From: Gammaproteobacteria bacterium
GTDB taxonomy: Bacteria; Pseudomonadota; Gammaproteobacteria; Pseudomonadales; Halieaceae
Assembly: GCA_030428835.1 (NCBI GenBank)
Contig: JAUIEP010000024.1
Location: 1 to 42,658, forward strand
Length of the DNA stretch: 42,658 bases
Direction of reading: 5' to 3'
Shown here piece by piece: positions 33,960 through 42,147 of the stretch (positions within the stretch are counted from its first letter, which is position 1; the number at the start of each line of letters is the position of its first letter). A program made the position numbers and the translations under genes. A model generated the notes under the pieces. It worked only from the letters and a program-made list of their open reading frames with translations, was not told the DNA's origin and ran no database searches.

Positions 33960-35156
33960 ATGCAACGCCCGCTGCACCTCAAGCTCTTCACCGCCGTTCT
34001 GGTCCTGCTCACCTGTACCCAGTGTATCCTCGCCGCGGACGGCAACCGCTTCGGCGTCCTATACACGGTGCGGATGGAGCCCGACACGCACTCCGCGCTG
34101 GTGCAGATGCGCCTGACACACAACAGCACACTCGTGAACTGGCTGGACTTCGCGCTCGACGCCGGCCGCTACCGGGACTTCACGGGCACCGGCGACATCG
34201 CGCGCGAGGGCGACCGCCTGCGCTGGACGCCGCCTGCGCGCGACGCGTGGTTGCAGTACCGCGTCGAGCTCACCAGCAAACGCGGCAACGGCCACTATGA
34301 CGGCAGGGTGACGCCGGACTGGGCGCTGTTCCGCGCCGACGACCTGGTGCCCCCCTTCCGCTCCGGCTTCGCGCGCAACAGCCTCGCCAGCGCGGAGCTG
34401 CAGTTTGACTTGCCGCGGGACTGGTCGGTACAGACGCGCTACCCGCGCGACGACGAAGGGCGCTACCAGGTGGGCGACCCCGAGCGCAAGTTCGACCGCC
34501 CGACCGGCTGGCTCGTGATGGGCAAACTCGGCGCGCGGCGCGACGACATCGGCGCCACGCACGTGGCGGTGGCGGCCCCGCAGGGACAGGGGGTGCGCTA
34601 CCTCGACACCCTGGCGTTCCTGCGCTGGACGCTGCCCCACCTGCAGGAACTCTTCCCCGACTTCCCACCGCGCCTGCTGCTGGTCAGCGCCGGCGACCCG
34701 ATGTGGCGCGGCGCGCTGTCGGCGCCCAACTCGCTGTACGTACACAGCGAGCGGCCGCTCATCAGCGGCAACGGCACCAGCACGGTGCTGCACGAACTGG
34801 TGCACGTGGCCATGCAGGCGCGCAGCGGACCCGGCGCCGACTGGATCGTCGAGGGACTGGCCGAGTACTACTCGCTGGAAATTCTGCGCCGCTCCGGCGC
34901 CATCAGCGAGGAACGCTTCGAGGCGGCCCACCGCGAACTCGCCGAGTGGGGCCTGTCTGCCGGCGCGCTGGACGTGGAGCACTCGACCGGCGCGACGACG
35001 GCGAAAGCCGTGGGCGTGCTGCGCGGCATCGACCGCGAACTGCGCGCGGCCAGTGGCGGCCAGCGCAGCCTGGACGACGTGGCCAGGGCGCTGGCCGGCG
35101 ACGGGGAGACCGTCACGGTAGCCAGGTTCAACGAACTCACGGGCAGGAAGCAGTAA
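33960..35156 (+). CDS. Secreted gluzincin-type metallopeptidase (M1/M61-like)
   Basis: This 398-residue precursor has a signal peptide (L-K-L-F-T-A-V-L-V-L-L-T-C, cleavage after about residue 25, I-L-A-A-D). The C-terminal half has H-E-L-V-H (H278, E279, H282) and then W-I-V-E-G-L-A-E-Y-Y with E298 as the third zinc ligand, a gluzincin pattern related to M1 and M61 peptidases. The N-terminal half is a beta-sandwich-like region, as in M61. It is shorter than M61 glycyl aminopeptidases and has no PDZ domain. A role in periplasmic peptide processing is likely. No neighbour gives a substrate. Confidence 0.82.
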   Translation: MQRPLHLKLFTAVLVLLTCTQCILAADGNRFGVLYTVRMEPDTHSALVQMRLTHNSTLVNWLDFALDAGRYRDFTGTGDIAREGDRLRWTPPARDAWLQYRVELTSKRGNGHYDGRVTPDWALFRADDLVPPFRSGFARNSLASAELQFDLPRDWSVQTRYPRDDEGRYQVGDPERKFDRPTGWLVMGKLGARRDDIGATHVAVAAPQGQGVRYLDTLAFLRWTLPHLQELFPDFPPRLLLVSAGDPMWRGALSAPNSLYVHSERPLISGNGTSTVLHELVHVAMQARSGPGADWIVEGLAEYYSLEILRRSGAISEERFEAAHRELAEWGLSAGALDVEHSTGATTAKAVGVLRGIDRELRAASGGQRSLDDVARALAGDGETVTVARFNELTGRKQ

Positions 35157-35191
35157 CCTCCCGGGTTCCGCCCGCGGGCACGCAATGGCCT

Positions 35192-35231
35192 GAATTCGAT
35201 ACTCCGGCACCCGGTGACCGGAATTCGACAC
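35192..35231 (+). promoter_or_regulatory. Direct repeats upstream of the Rieske operon
   Basis: GAATTCGATAC (35192-35202) and GAATTCGACAC (35221-35231) are two near-identical 11-base copies set 29 bases apart, close to three helical turns, 108-148 bases upstream of the Rieske gene start. They bracket a C-C-G-G-rich dyad. This is a candidate activator site. No -35/-10 is clear in the rest of the gap. Confidence 0.4.
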
Positions 35232-35338
35232 AATCTTCCCCGCTCGGTACACACGCTGAATTTACTCATACCGGCGGCGCGGGTAGCCTATGCACTGCCT
35301 CGGCAACGCACGTTTCGCGGACGGACAGGGAGTGATGC

Positions 35339-36538
35339 ATGAACGACGCCGTACCCGGGTTCGAACCCGTATCCAAAGAGGACGTCGCCCACCTGGGTAC
35401 CGACCCCGTGCCCGCCGGCCCCTACTATGAGCCGGCGTACTTCGAACTGGAAAAAGCCGCCATATTCCGCAGGACCTGGATGCAGGTCGGGCACGTCTGC
35501 GAGATCCCGGAGCCCGGCAGTTTCATGGTGCGGGAATTCGAGTGCGCGGACGCCTCCATCCTGGTGACCCGGGTCTCGGACACCGAGGTGCGCGCCTTCC
35601 ACAATGTCTGCACCCACCGCGGGACGATACTGGTCGAGGAATCGGCGGGGACGCGTTCGCGCTTCAGCTGCCCCTACCACAAGTGGACCTTCGCGAACTC
35701 CGGAGAACTGCTCTCCGCGCCGGACTTCGACAAGTTCTACGTCGACAAGGCGGACTGCGGCCTCGCCGAGGTCGCGGTGGACATCTGCGCGGGACTGGTC
35801 TTCATCAACCTCGACCCGTCACCCGAGCAGGGCCTGCGCGAGTTCCTCGGCCCCATCGCGCAGAAGCTCGAAGGCACGCCGATGGCCCGCGCGACGGCGT
35901 TCTCGGAGTACGTGTACGAGGTGCAGGCGAACTGGAAGCTCACGTACGACAACTTCCAGGAGAACTACCACCTGCGCTTCCTGCACCCGCGTTCGGGCGA
36001 GATGGCCAACGGCCCGGACAACCCCTTCGGCTACCCGGAGCGCTACGAGTTCTTCGACCCGCACCGCACCCAGACTATCTGGTCAAACCCCCAGGCGCAG
36101 CCCAAGCCGTTCCAGTTGATGGCGTTCATGAAGGTGGCGGAGTTCGCCATGCGCGACGAGCTGGACATGGTGACGCGGGATTACTACGGCGTGTTCCCCA
36201 ACCTGTTCGTGCTGGGTACCGCGACGACGCACTTCTCCCAGTGGATCATGCCCATCGCCGCCGACCGCACGCGCAGCGTGGTGCGGCTGTACTGGATAGG
36301 AGAGGACGACTGCGCCTCGCGGCGCTTCGCGCGGGAGTTCTCGCTCGCCACGGCGCTGGACATCCACTCCGAGGACCGCGCCGTGATCGAGGCCGGGCAC
36401 CGCGGGCTGGCCAGCGGCGCGCTGCGGCATATCCACTTCCAGTCCCAGGAGGCGCTGTGCCGGCACCTGTTCAACGAGGTGGACCGGCGGGTACAGGCGT
36501 ACAAGGCGCAACAGCAGTCAGGCGGGGACGTGGCATGA
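35339..36538 (+). CDS. Rieske non-heme iron oxygenase, alpha subunit
   Basis: This 399-residue protein has the Rieske [2Fe-2S] motif C91-x-H93 (V-C-T-H-R-G) and C111-x2-H114 (C-P-Y-H-K-W). The mononuclear iron site is D-N-F-Q-E-N-Y-H (H211) plus H216, with an acidic ligand in H-S-E-D-R near 356. The layout matches terminal oxygenases of aromatic-ring or steroid/sterol hydroxylation. The ATG at 35339 follows GGGAG. No reductase or beta subunit is adjacent, so it must borrow electron-transfer partners; the ferredoxin at 39644 is a conceivable but unproven donor. Its stop overlaps the next gene (ATGA). Confidence 0.94.
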   Translation: MNDAVPGFEPVSKEDVAHLGTDPVPAGPYYEPAYFELEKAAIFRRTWMQVGHVCEIPEPGSFMVREFECADASILVTRVSDTEVRAFHNVCTHRGTILVEESAGTRSRFSCPYHKWTFANSGELLSAPDFDKFYVDKADCGLAEVAVDICAGLVFINLDPSPEQGLREFLGPIAQKLEGTPMARATAFSEYVYEVQANWKLTYDNFQENYHLRFLHPRSGEMANGPDNPFGYPERYEFFDPHRTQTIWSNPQAQPKPFQLMAFMKVAEFAMRDELDMVTRDYYGVFPNLFVLGTATTHFSQWIMPIAADRTRSVVRLYWIGEDDCASRRFAREFSLATALDIHSEDRAVIEAGHRGLASGALRHIHFQSQEALCRHLFNEVDRRVQAYKAQQQSGGDVA

Positions 36539-36876
36539 GCGCCCTGCCGGAGGGATTCGAGCCGCTGGAGCCGTTCGTGGACGGCTGGGCGCTGGGCAGC
36601 GCGGACGAGCGCATGCGGCAGCGCCTGGCCAGCGCGGCGAGTGAACGGGAAGCGTTCTTCAACGCGGGCAAGGACCTCGTGCCCGCGGCGCTGGCGCTGC
36701 TGGATAAAAAGTCGTTCGACGAGCACGACCCGAAGGAGGAGCGGCTCATGCTGCTCATGTTGAGCATGGCGCACGTCGCACAGGCCGTGGAAATCCAACA
36801 GGACGACGAACCCATGCACGCACACTACGCGCGCTTCATTACCATCACCCGCGCCAGCGCGGACGACAACCCCTGA
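36535..36876 (+). CDS. Small helical protein coupled to the Rieske oxygenase
   Basis: This is a 113-residue, acidic, mostly helical protein. It begins M-S-A-L-P-E-G-F-E-P-L and has a charged middle (E-R-E-A-F-F-N-A-G) and a hydrophobic L-M-L-L-M-L-S-M-A-H-V-A near 76-88. It overlaps the Rieske gene by four bases (ATGA), which implies a stoichiometric partner. No family is recognised; there are no Cys/His clusters for a cofactor. It may be a small subunit or assembly factor of the oxygenase. Confidence 0.78.
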   Translation: MSALPEGFEPLEPFVDGWALGSADERMRQRLASAASEREAFFNAGKDLVPAALALLDKKSFDEHDPKEERLMLLMLSMAHVAQAVEIQQDDEPMHAHYARFITITRASADDNP

Positions 36877-36903
36877 CAACATCAGGAAGGCAGAGGCGAG
36901 CAC

Positions 36904-37686
36904 ATGCAACTGGCAGGTAAGCGGATCATCGTCACCGGCGGGGCCAGCGGCATCGGCGCCGGCACCGTCAAGGCCTATGCGCGCGAGGGTGCTTTTGTCT
37001 GTGTTCTCGACCGCAACGATGCCGCGGGCGAACAGGTCGCCGCCGAGGCGAGAGGTTACAACGCCGGCGAGGTGGCCTACTTCCACTGCGACATCGCCGA
37101 CCCGCAGCAGGTTTTCGCGGTGTTCGAACAGGCCGGGGCGCGCATGGGCGGACTCGACGTGCTGGCGAACGTGGCGGGCGTGGAAAACTCCGGCGCGGCC
37201 GAGGAACTGGCCCCGGAGGTGCTGCACGCCATGTGGTCGGTGAACATCGACGGTACCGTGTTCACCAACCAGGCGGCCTGCAGGCTGATGCGGGAACAGG
37301 GCGCGGGCGCCATCATCAACTTCGCCTCCGACGCCGCGCTCGCGGGCATGCCGAACAGCGCCCACTACGCCGCCTCCAAGGGCGCGGTGCTGTCCTGGAC
37401 CAAGACCATCGCCTACGAGTGGGGCGTCAAGTACAACATCCGCTGCAACACCGTGTGCCCGGCCATCCGGACGCCGATGTACGAGGCGTGGCTGGCGGAC
37501 TTGTCCGAGGAGGACCGGCAGGCCCACCTCGCCGCGGAAAAGCTGCGGGTGCCGATCGGCGGCAGCATGGGCGACGTCGATGAGGACATGGCCCCGGTCA
37601 TGGTGTTCCTCGCATCGGACGCCTCGAAGTTTATCGACGGCCAGATCTTCTGCGTCAACGGCGGCAGGAATATGGTGCGCGGCTAG
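36904..37686 (+). CDS. Short-chain dehydrogenase/reductase
   Basis: This is a 260-residue classical SDR with T-G-G-A-S-G-I-G at 11-18, N-V-A-G near 89-92, catalytic S142, Y155 and K159 (H-Y-A-A-S-K), and a C-terminal C-V-N-G-G. It is 27 bases after the small protein and on the Rieske strand, so it likely dehydrogenates the hydroxylated product of the oxygenase (a cis-diol or alcohol). Confidence 0.93.
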   Translation: MQLAGKRIIVTGGASGIGAGTVKAYAREGAFVCVLDRNDAAGEQVAAEARGYNAGEVAYFHCDIADPQQVFAVFEQAGARMGGLDVLANVAGVENSGAAEELAPEVLHAMWSVNIDGTVFTNQAACRLMREQGAGAIINFASDAALAGMPNSAHYAASKGAVLSWTKTIAYEWGVKYNIRCNTVCPAIRTPMYEAWLADLSEEDRQAHLAAEKLRVPIGGSMGDVDEDMAPVMVFLASDASKFIDGQIFCVNGGRNMVRG

Positions 37687-37711
37687 GCCGCCGCAACGGG
37701 GGAAACGAAGT

Positions 37712-39586
37712 ATGCATGGCAAAGTGCTCGCATCGGTAGCCCTGCTCGTCACCGCCACGACCCTGGTTGCAACTGCGCTCGCGGCGGCCGGTGACACCGC
37801 CGGCGCCAAGCCCTACTCACCGCCCTTGCGCGAGCCCGCGCCGACCTCGCTCCTGTGGGGCGACCTGCACCTGCACACGCGCATGTCCATGGACGCCTAC
37901 GTCAACGGCACCCAGCAACTCGGCCAGGAGGACGCCTACCGCTTCGCCATGGGCGACACCGTCGTCGCGGACAACGCGGTCCCGGCGAAGCTCGGGCGGC
38001 CGCTGGACTTCCTGGCCGTCACGGACCACGGCGAAAACCTCGGCATCTACGCGAGCATCGACGCGGGCGACCCCCGGGTGGCCGGCACGGTGATCGGTGA
38101 GCGCTGGAGCGAGATACTCGACCTGGTCGGGGAGCTCGGCCTGCGGGGCGCGTTCTACGCGGTCCTCAAAAAACACGGCTCGTTACCGCCGTTGCCTGAA
38201 GAGGTGCTGCGCTCCACCTGGCGTGACGTGACGCGCCTGGCCGACCGCTACAACAGGCCGGGGTACTTCACGACGTTTTCGGGCTACGAGTGGACGTCGA
38301 TGATCAGTGGCGACAACCTGCACCGCGTCGTGCTCTACCGCGACGGCGCCGACCTCGCGAGCAAGGGCGTACCGGTCAACGCGCAACTGGACCCGGACCC
38401 AGAGACGCTGTGGCAGGCGCTGGCCGACTACGAGGCCGGCGGCGGCAGCGCGTTGGCCATCGCGCACAACGGCAACCTGTCGAACGGCCGGATGTTCGCG
38501 CGCAACCGCGTGGGTGGCGCGCCCATGGATGCGCGGTATGCGCGGGCGAGGGCGCGCTGGGAACCCGTGTACGAGGTCACCCAGGTCAAGGGCGACGGCG
38601 AATCGCACCCCGCGTTGTCGCCCGCCGACCCGTTCAGCGATTTCGAGAACTGGGACACGACCAACGTCGCGGAGACCGCGCCCAAGGAACCGTGGATGCT
38701 GCGCTACGAATACGCGCGATCCGCGCTCGGCGAGGGCCTGCTGCATGAACGCGCGCTCGGCACGAACCCGTTTCGCTTCGGCATGATCGGCTCGAGCGAC
38801 ATCCACACCGCGCTGTCGACACTTGAAGAAGACAATTTCTTCGGCAAGTTTCCCGGCTCGTCGCCCTCGGCCGACCGCTTCGCACCCGACGCGCCCGGCA
38901 GCCGCGAGCGCAATCGCGAGCTCTCCGCCTCGGGCCTGACGGCGGTGTGGGCCGCCGGGAACAACCGCGCCGCGATCTTCGAGGCGCTGCGCCGGCGCGA
39001 GGTGTACGCGACCACCGGCACACGCATCAGCCTGCGCTTCTTCGGCGGCTGGGAGTTCGCGCCCGGGGACATCCACCTGCCCCACTACGCTCGACGCGGT
39101 TACGCGCAGGGCGTGGCGATGGGTGGGGTCCTGCCGGCGCCCGCCGCGACCGCGGCGCCCACGTTCCTGGTCCACGCCGCGCGGGACCCGCAGGGCGCCT
39201 TCCTCGACCGGGTACAGGTCATCAAGGGCTGGCTGGATGACGACGGCGAGGTAAGAGAGACCATCTACGACGTGGCGCTCGGTGGGGAGGATCGCAGGGG
39301 GCCGTCCGGCGCGGTACAACCTGTCGGCACGACGGTGGACATCGCCACAGCCACCTACAGCAACACTATCGGCGCGCCGGAACTGGCCGCCTGGTGGCGC
39401 GACCCCGACTTCGACGCGCGGCAGAGCGCGTTCTACTACGTGCGTGTGCTGGAAATACCGACGCCGCGCTGGACCACCTACGACGCCGCGCACTTCGGTG
39501 CGGCGCTGCCGGGGGACATGCCGGCCACGCTGCAGGAGCGCGCCTACAGTTCACCGATCTGGTACCGCCCCGCGGCCTCCCGCTAG
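37712..39586 (+). CDS. Exported DUF3604 protein (PHP-like metal site)
   Basis: This 624-residue protein has a signal peptide (L-A-S-V-A-L-L-V-T-A-T-T-L-V-A-T-A-L-A near residues 6-25). The N-terminal G-D-L-H-L-H-T (H53, H55) and T-D-H-G-E near 110 are a metal-binding PHP-like signature. Further conserved points are A-H-N-G-N near 253 and S-S-D-I-H near 361. It is an exported family of unknown function that often accompanies catabolic genes in marine proteobacteria. It is co-linear with the Rieske/SDR genes, suggesting the cluster handles a substrate first met outside the cell. Confidence 0.9.
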   Translation: MHGKVLASVALLVTATTLVATALAAAGDTAGAKPYSPPLREPAPTSLLWGDLHLHTRMSMDAYVNGTQQLGQEDAYRFAMGDTVVADNAVPAKLGRPLDFLAVTDHGENLGIYASIDAGDPRVAGTVIGERWSEILDLVGELGLRGAFYAVLKKHGSLPPLPEEVLRSTWRDVTRLADRYNRPGYFTTFSGYEWTSMISGDNLHRVVLYRDGADLASKGVPVNAQLDPDPETLWQALADYEAGGGSALAIAHNGNLSNGRMFARNRVGGAPMDARYARARARWEPVYEVTQVKGDGESHPALSPADPFSDFENWDTTNVAETAPKEPWMLRYEYARSALGEGLLHERALGTNPFRFGMIGSSDIHTALSTLEEDNFFGKFPGSSPSADRFAPDAPGSRERNRELSASGLTAVWAAGNNRAAIFEALRRREVYATTGTRISLRFFGGWEFAPGDIHLPHYARRGYAQGVAMGGVLPAPAATAAPTFLVHAARDPQGAFLDRVQVIKGWLDDDGEVRETIYDVALGGEDRRGPSGAVQPVGTTVDIATATYSNTIGAPELAAWWRDPDFDARQSAFYYVRVLEIPTPRWTTYDAAHFGAALPGDMPATLQERAYSSPIWYRPAASR

Positions 39587-39643
39587 ATTTCGCAGCGCGG
39601 GCGCAAGCCTAGCCAGTCAACTGCAGACCAGTGCGTGGCAGGT

Positions 39644-39844
39644 TTAGCCGGCGTCCTCGTCGAGGGCGATCGCGTTCGACGGGCACTGGCTGACCGCCTG
39701 GCGCACCGCGTCCTCGTGCTCCGGCGGCACCTCGACCACGCGCACTACCGCGTAGCCGTCCTCGTGAAGTTCGAACACCTCGGGGCAGACCCCGAGGCAC
39801 ACACTGAAGCCGGCACAGATCCCGGCGTCGACAGTCACTTTCAT
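39644..39844 (-). CDS. [3Fe-4S]-type P450 ferredoxin
   Basis: This 66-residue ferredoxin has C9-A-G-F-S-V-C15, then C19-P-E-V-F, and a distal Q-C54-P-S. The second Cys of the usual C-x2-C-x2-C motif is replaced by Phe, the mark of three-iron ferredoxins that feed bacterial P450s. C19 is the residue that in two-cluster proteins would bind the second cluster. The gene lies 11 bases after the P450 stop on the same strand, so it is very likely the direct electron donor. It may also serve other oxygenases in the window. Confidence 0.92.
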   Translation of the reverse strand: MKVTVDAGICAGFSVCLGVCPEVFELHEDGYAVVRVVEVPPEHEDAVRQAVSQCPSNAIALDEDAG

Positions 39845-39855
39845 CGGCAGGCCCG

Positions 39856-41154
39856 CTATACCCGGTCGAACTCGAGGCCGAGGTGTGTCAGCCCGCGCAG
39901 GATGAACGTCGGCAGGTAGCTGTAGTTGCGCGCGCCGGGCGGCCCGTGCACCTTCTCCGAGATGCGGATATCGCTGGTCGCATCAAACATGCGATTGAGG
40001 CTGATCACCGCCTCGGCACGCGCCAGGGGCGCGCCCGGGCAGGCGTGCCGGCCGCGGCCGAAGGCCACGTGCAGGCGCGCGTTCTCGCGGTCGAACTGGA
40101 ACTCGCCCGGGTTGCTGAACTGCCGGGCGTCGCGGTTCGCCGCGCTGTTGGCGATGTACAGGAATGCACCCGCGGGAATATCAACCCCACCGACCTGCAC
40201 CGGCTTTTTCGACAGGCGGAAATCGCCCTTGACCGGCCCCTCGAAGCGCAGGCACTCCTCGACGAAGTTGGGTATGAGGGCGCGGTCCTCGCGCAGGCGT
40301 TGCTGCATGTCAGGGCGTTCCGCGATTAGCTGGAAGGAGTAGCTCAACAGCCGCACCGTGGTCTCCTGGCCGGCGGCGAACAGGTTGGAGGCGATGCGTG
40401 CGACGTCGATAGGCTCAGGTACCGAGCCGTCGGGGAACGTCGCCTGGGCGAGGCCCGTGAGAATATCCCCCGTCGGGTTCCGGCGACGGTCCTCAATATA
40501 CGCGGAGAATGTGTCGTACAGCCACTCGAGCGGCGAGTGCTGCGCTTCACCGTCTTTTACACCCCCGACCCCGGCACCCTCGCGCTCCTGCGCGATGAGC
40601 TGCTTGCGGAACTGGATACGATCCTCCGCCGGCACGCCCAGCAGGTCGGACACCGCGAGTACCGCGAACGGCTGCGCGAAGGCGCCCATGAACTCGCACT
40701 CTCCATCAGCGATGAACGTCTCGATCTGCTTGTCGGCGAGTTGCCACATGTACTCCTCGTTTTCCTTCAGGCGCACGGGTGTGATCAGGCGCATCAACAG
40801 GGCGCGGTGCTCGGTGTGCTTGGGCGGATCCAGCGTGGGCAACTGGTCGCTGAACGCGGTCTGGTCCCGGTACTCCTCGATCAATTCCGAGATATCGTCG
40901 TTCTCGCGTCCTTCCAGCGGGATCGGGCAGCCGGCGAAGGGTCCGGAGGTGGACATGCAGGAGGAAAAGTTCTCGGGATCGTTGTAGACCGCGAGCGCCT
41001 CCTCGTAGCCGGTCACCATGTAGATACCCTGGTGCGGCTCTCGTACCACCGGCGCCTGCTCCCGCAGGTAATCGAAGTAGGAGTACGGGTCGTTCACAAA
41101 CGTGTCGCTGCGAAAATAGTCGTGCGCGCCGAAATCCTGGACCTTGTCGTTCAT
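39856..41154 (-). CDS. Cytochrome P450 monooxygenase
   Basis: This is a 432-residue soluble bacterial P450. The I-helix oxygen site is A-G-Q-E-T-T (261-266), the K-helix ExxR is E300-C-L-R303, and the heme loop is F-G-R-G-R-H-A-C-P-G with C372. The ATG at 41154 has a GAGGAAG Shine-Dalgarno. It is one operon with the ferredoxin and downstream of the acyl-CoA dehydrogenase pair. Bacterial P450s with steroid or terpenoid side-chain hydroxylase activity (CYP125/CYP142-like roles) occur in such settings, but the subfamily is not assigned here. Confidence 0.95.
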   Translation of the reverse strand: MNDKVQDFGAHDYFRSDTFVNDPYSYFDYLREQAPVVREPHQGIYMVTGYEEALAVYNDPENFSSCMSTSGPFAGCPIPLEGRENDDISELIEEYRDQTAFSDQLPTLDPPKHTEHRALLMRLITPVRLKENEEYMWQLADKQIETFIADGECEFMGAFAQPFAVLAVSDLLGVPAEDRIQFRKQLIAQEREGAGVGGVKDGEAQHSPLEWLYDTFSAYIEDRRRNPTGDILTGLAQATFPDGSVPEPIDVARIASNLFAAGQETTVRLLSYSFQLIAERPDMQQRLREDRALIPNFVEECLRFEGPVKGDFRLSKKPVQVGGVDIPAGAFLYIANSAANRDARQFSNPGEFQFDRENARLHVAFGRGRHACPGAPLARAEAVISLNRMFDATSDIRISEKVHGPPGARNYSYLPTFILRGLTHLGLEFDRV

Positions 41155-41229
41155 TGTGACTTCCTCGTTCTGCAACTTGCGCCGGTGGCGAAAGCGTTCA
41201 TTGTCTTGTGATCAGTGTAGCCGCCCCGC

Positions 41230-42147
41230 TCAGTAGGGCTCGTCGGCGGTGAAACAGTCCTGCGCCACGGTCGCGGCCTGCGCGCCGAGGCCGCCCAGTT
41301 CCGATGCCAGCGCCTTGATGCGGTACGTCCACAGGTGCAGGGACATCTCCAGCGTCATGCCCATCGCGCCGAACATCTGGTGCAGGTCGTAGGTGATCTT
41401 GCCGGCGCTGTCCTGCGCGTGGAACGCGGCCAGCGCCGCGTCGCCGGCGTCACCGCTCCACGCGGCCTTGAGCGCCAGCCGGCGCACACCGGCGATCAGC
41501 ACGGCGCACTCCGCCATGCGATGGCGCAGGGCCTGGAAGGTGCCGAGCGGGCGGCCGAACTGCTTGCGCACGCTGGTGTGTTCCACCGTGGCGTCCAGCG
41601 CCGCCTGCATGAGTCCCGCCATCTCCGCGGCGCAGGCGATGCGCAGCCAGGTGCGCGCGGTGGCCGCCTCCCCCGCCGACAGCGCCTGCACGCCCGATGT
41701 TCCCTGCAGTTGTCCCATCGGGTAGGCGTAGAGCGACTCGACCGGCGCGACGTCACCGTCGCCGGGGTGCGCGATACCAATTTTGTCGCCGTCTGCGACC
41801 AGCAGCGTCGTGGCCTGCGCCACGAAGCGGCCGGGGCGCCCGTTTTCCACGAGCGCGAAGGGCCGCGGCAGCTCCGCGCCCACGTGCGGCCGCACCAGCA
41901 TGGACAGCGCGATCTCCGCCGTACACGGCAGCCGCGCGAGGCGCTCCACCGCCAGCGCGGCGCACACCGGGCCCATCTCGGGCACCGACGCGATGTCGAA
42001 GTAGCCGCCGGCCTCCAGTTCCCTCTCCAGTGCGTCACCGGGCAGGTGGAAGCCGTCGAACTCCGTCGGTATGCCGTCGAAGCCTTCCGCGATGCGGTCG
42101 ATCGCGCCGGTGAGCGCGGCCTGGTCGTCGGTCAGTGTGAATTGCAT
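41230..42147 (-). CDS. Short acyl-CoA dehydrogenase subunit (likely heteromeric)
   Basis: This 305-residue protein is an acyl-CoA dehydrogenase, shorter than the usual 380. It keeps the FAD-binding region V-R-K-Q-F-G-R-P-L-G-T-F-Q-A-L-R-H and the H-Q-M-F-G-A-M-G-M-T C-terminal block. No E1-type catalytic glutamate is apparent in it. Two-gene acyl-CoA dehydrogenases that form alpha2-beta2 enzymes are characteristic of steroid side-chain degradation (FadE/ChsE pairs), where one subunit supplies the base. It begins at 42147 with a one-base TGATG overlap with its partner. Confidence 0.9.
   Translation of the reverse strand: MQFTLTDDQAALTGAIDRIAEGFDGIPTEFDGFHLPGDALERELEAGGYFDIASVPEMGPVCAALAVERLARLPCTAEIALSMLVRPHVGAELPRPFALVENGRPGRFVAQATTLLVADGDKIGIAHPGDGDVAPVESLYAYPMGQLQGTSGVQALSAGEAATARTWLRIACAAEMAGLMQAALDATVEHTSVRKQFGRPLGTFQALRHRMAECAVLIAGVRRLALKAAWSGDAGDAALAAFHAQDSAGKITYDLHQMFGAMGMTLEMSLHLWTYRIKALASELGGLGAQAATVAQDCFTADEPY

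Noticed and set aside
36184-37809. 541-codon minus-strand open frame opposite the Rieske, small-protein and SDR genes
   Set aside because: It crosses three genes with clear homology on the other strand and has Arg/His/Val-rich composition.
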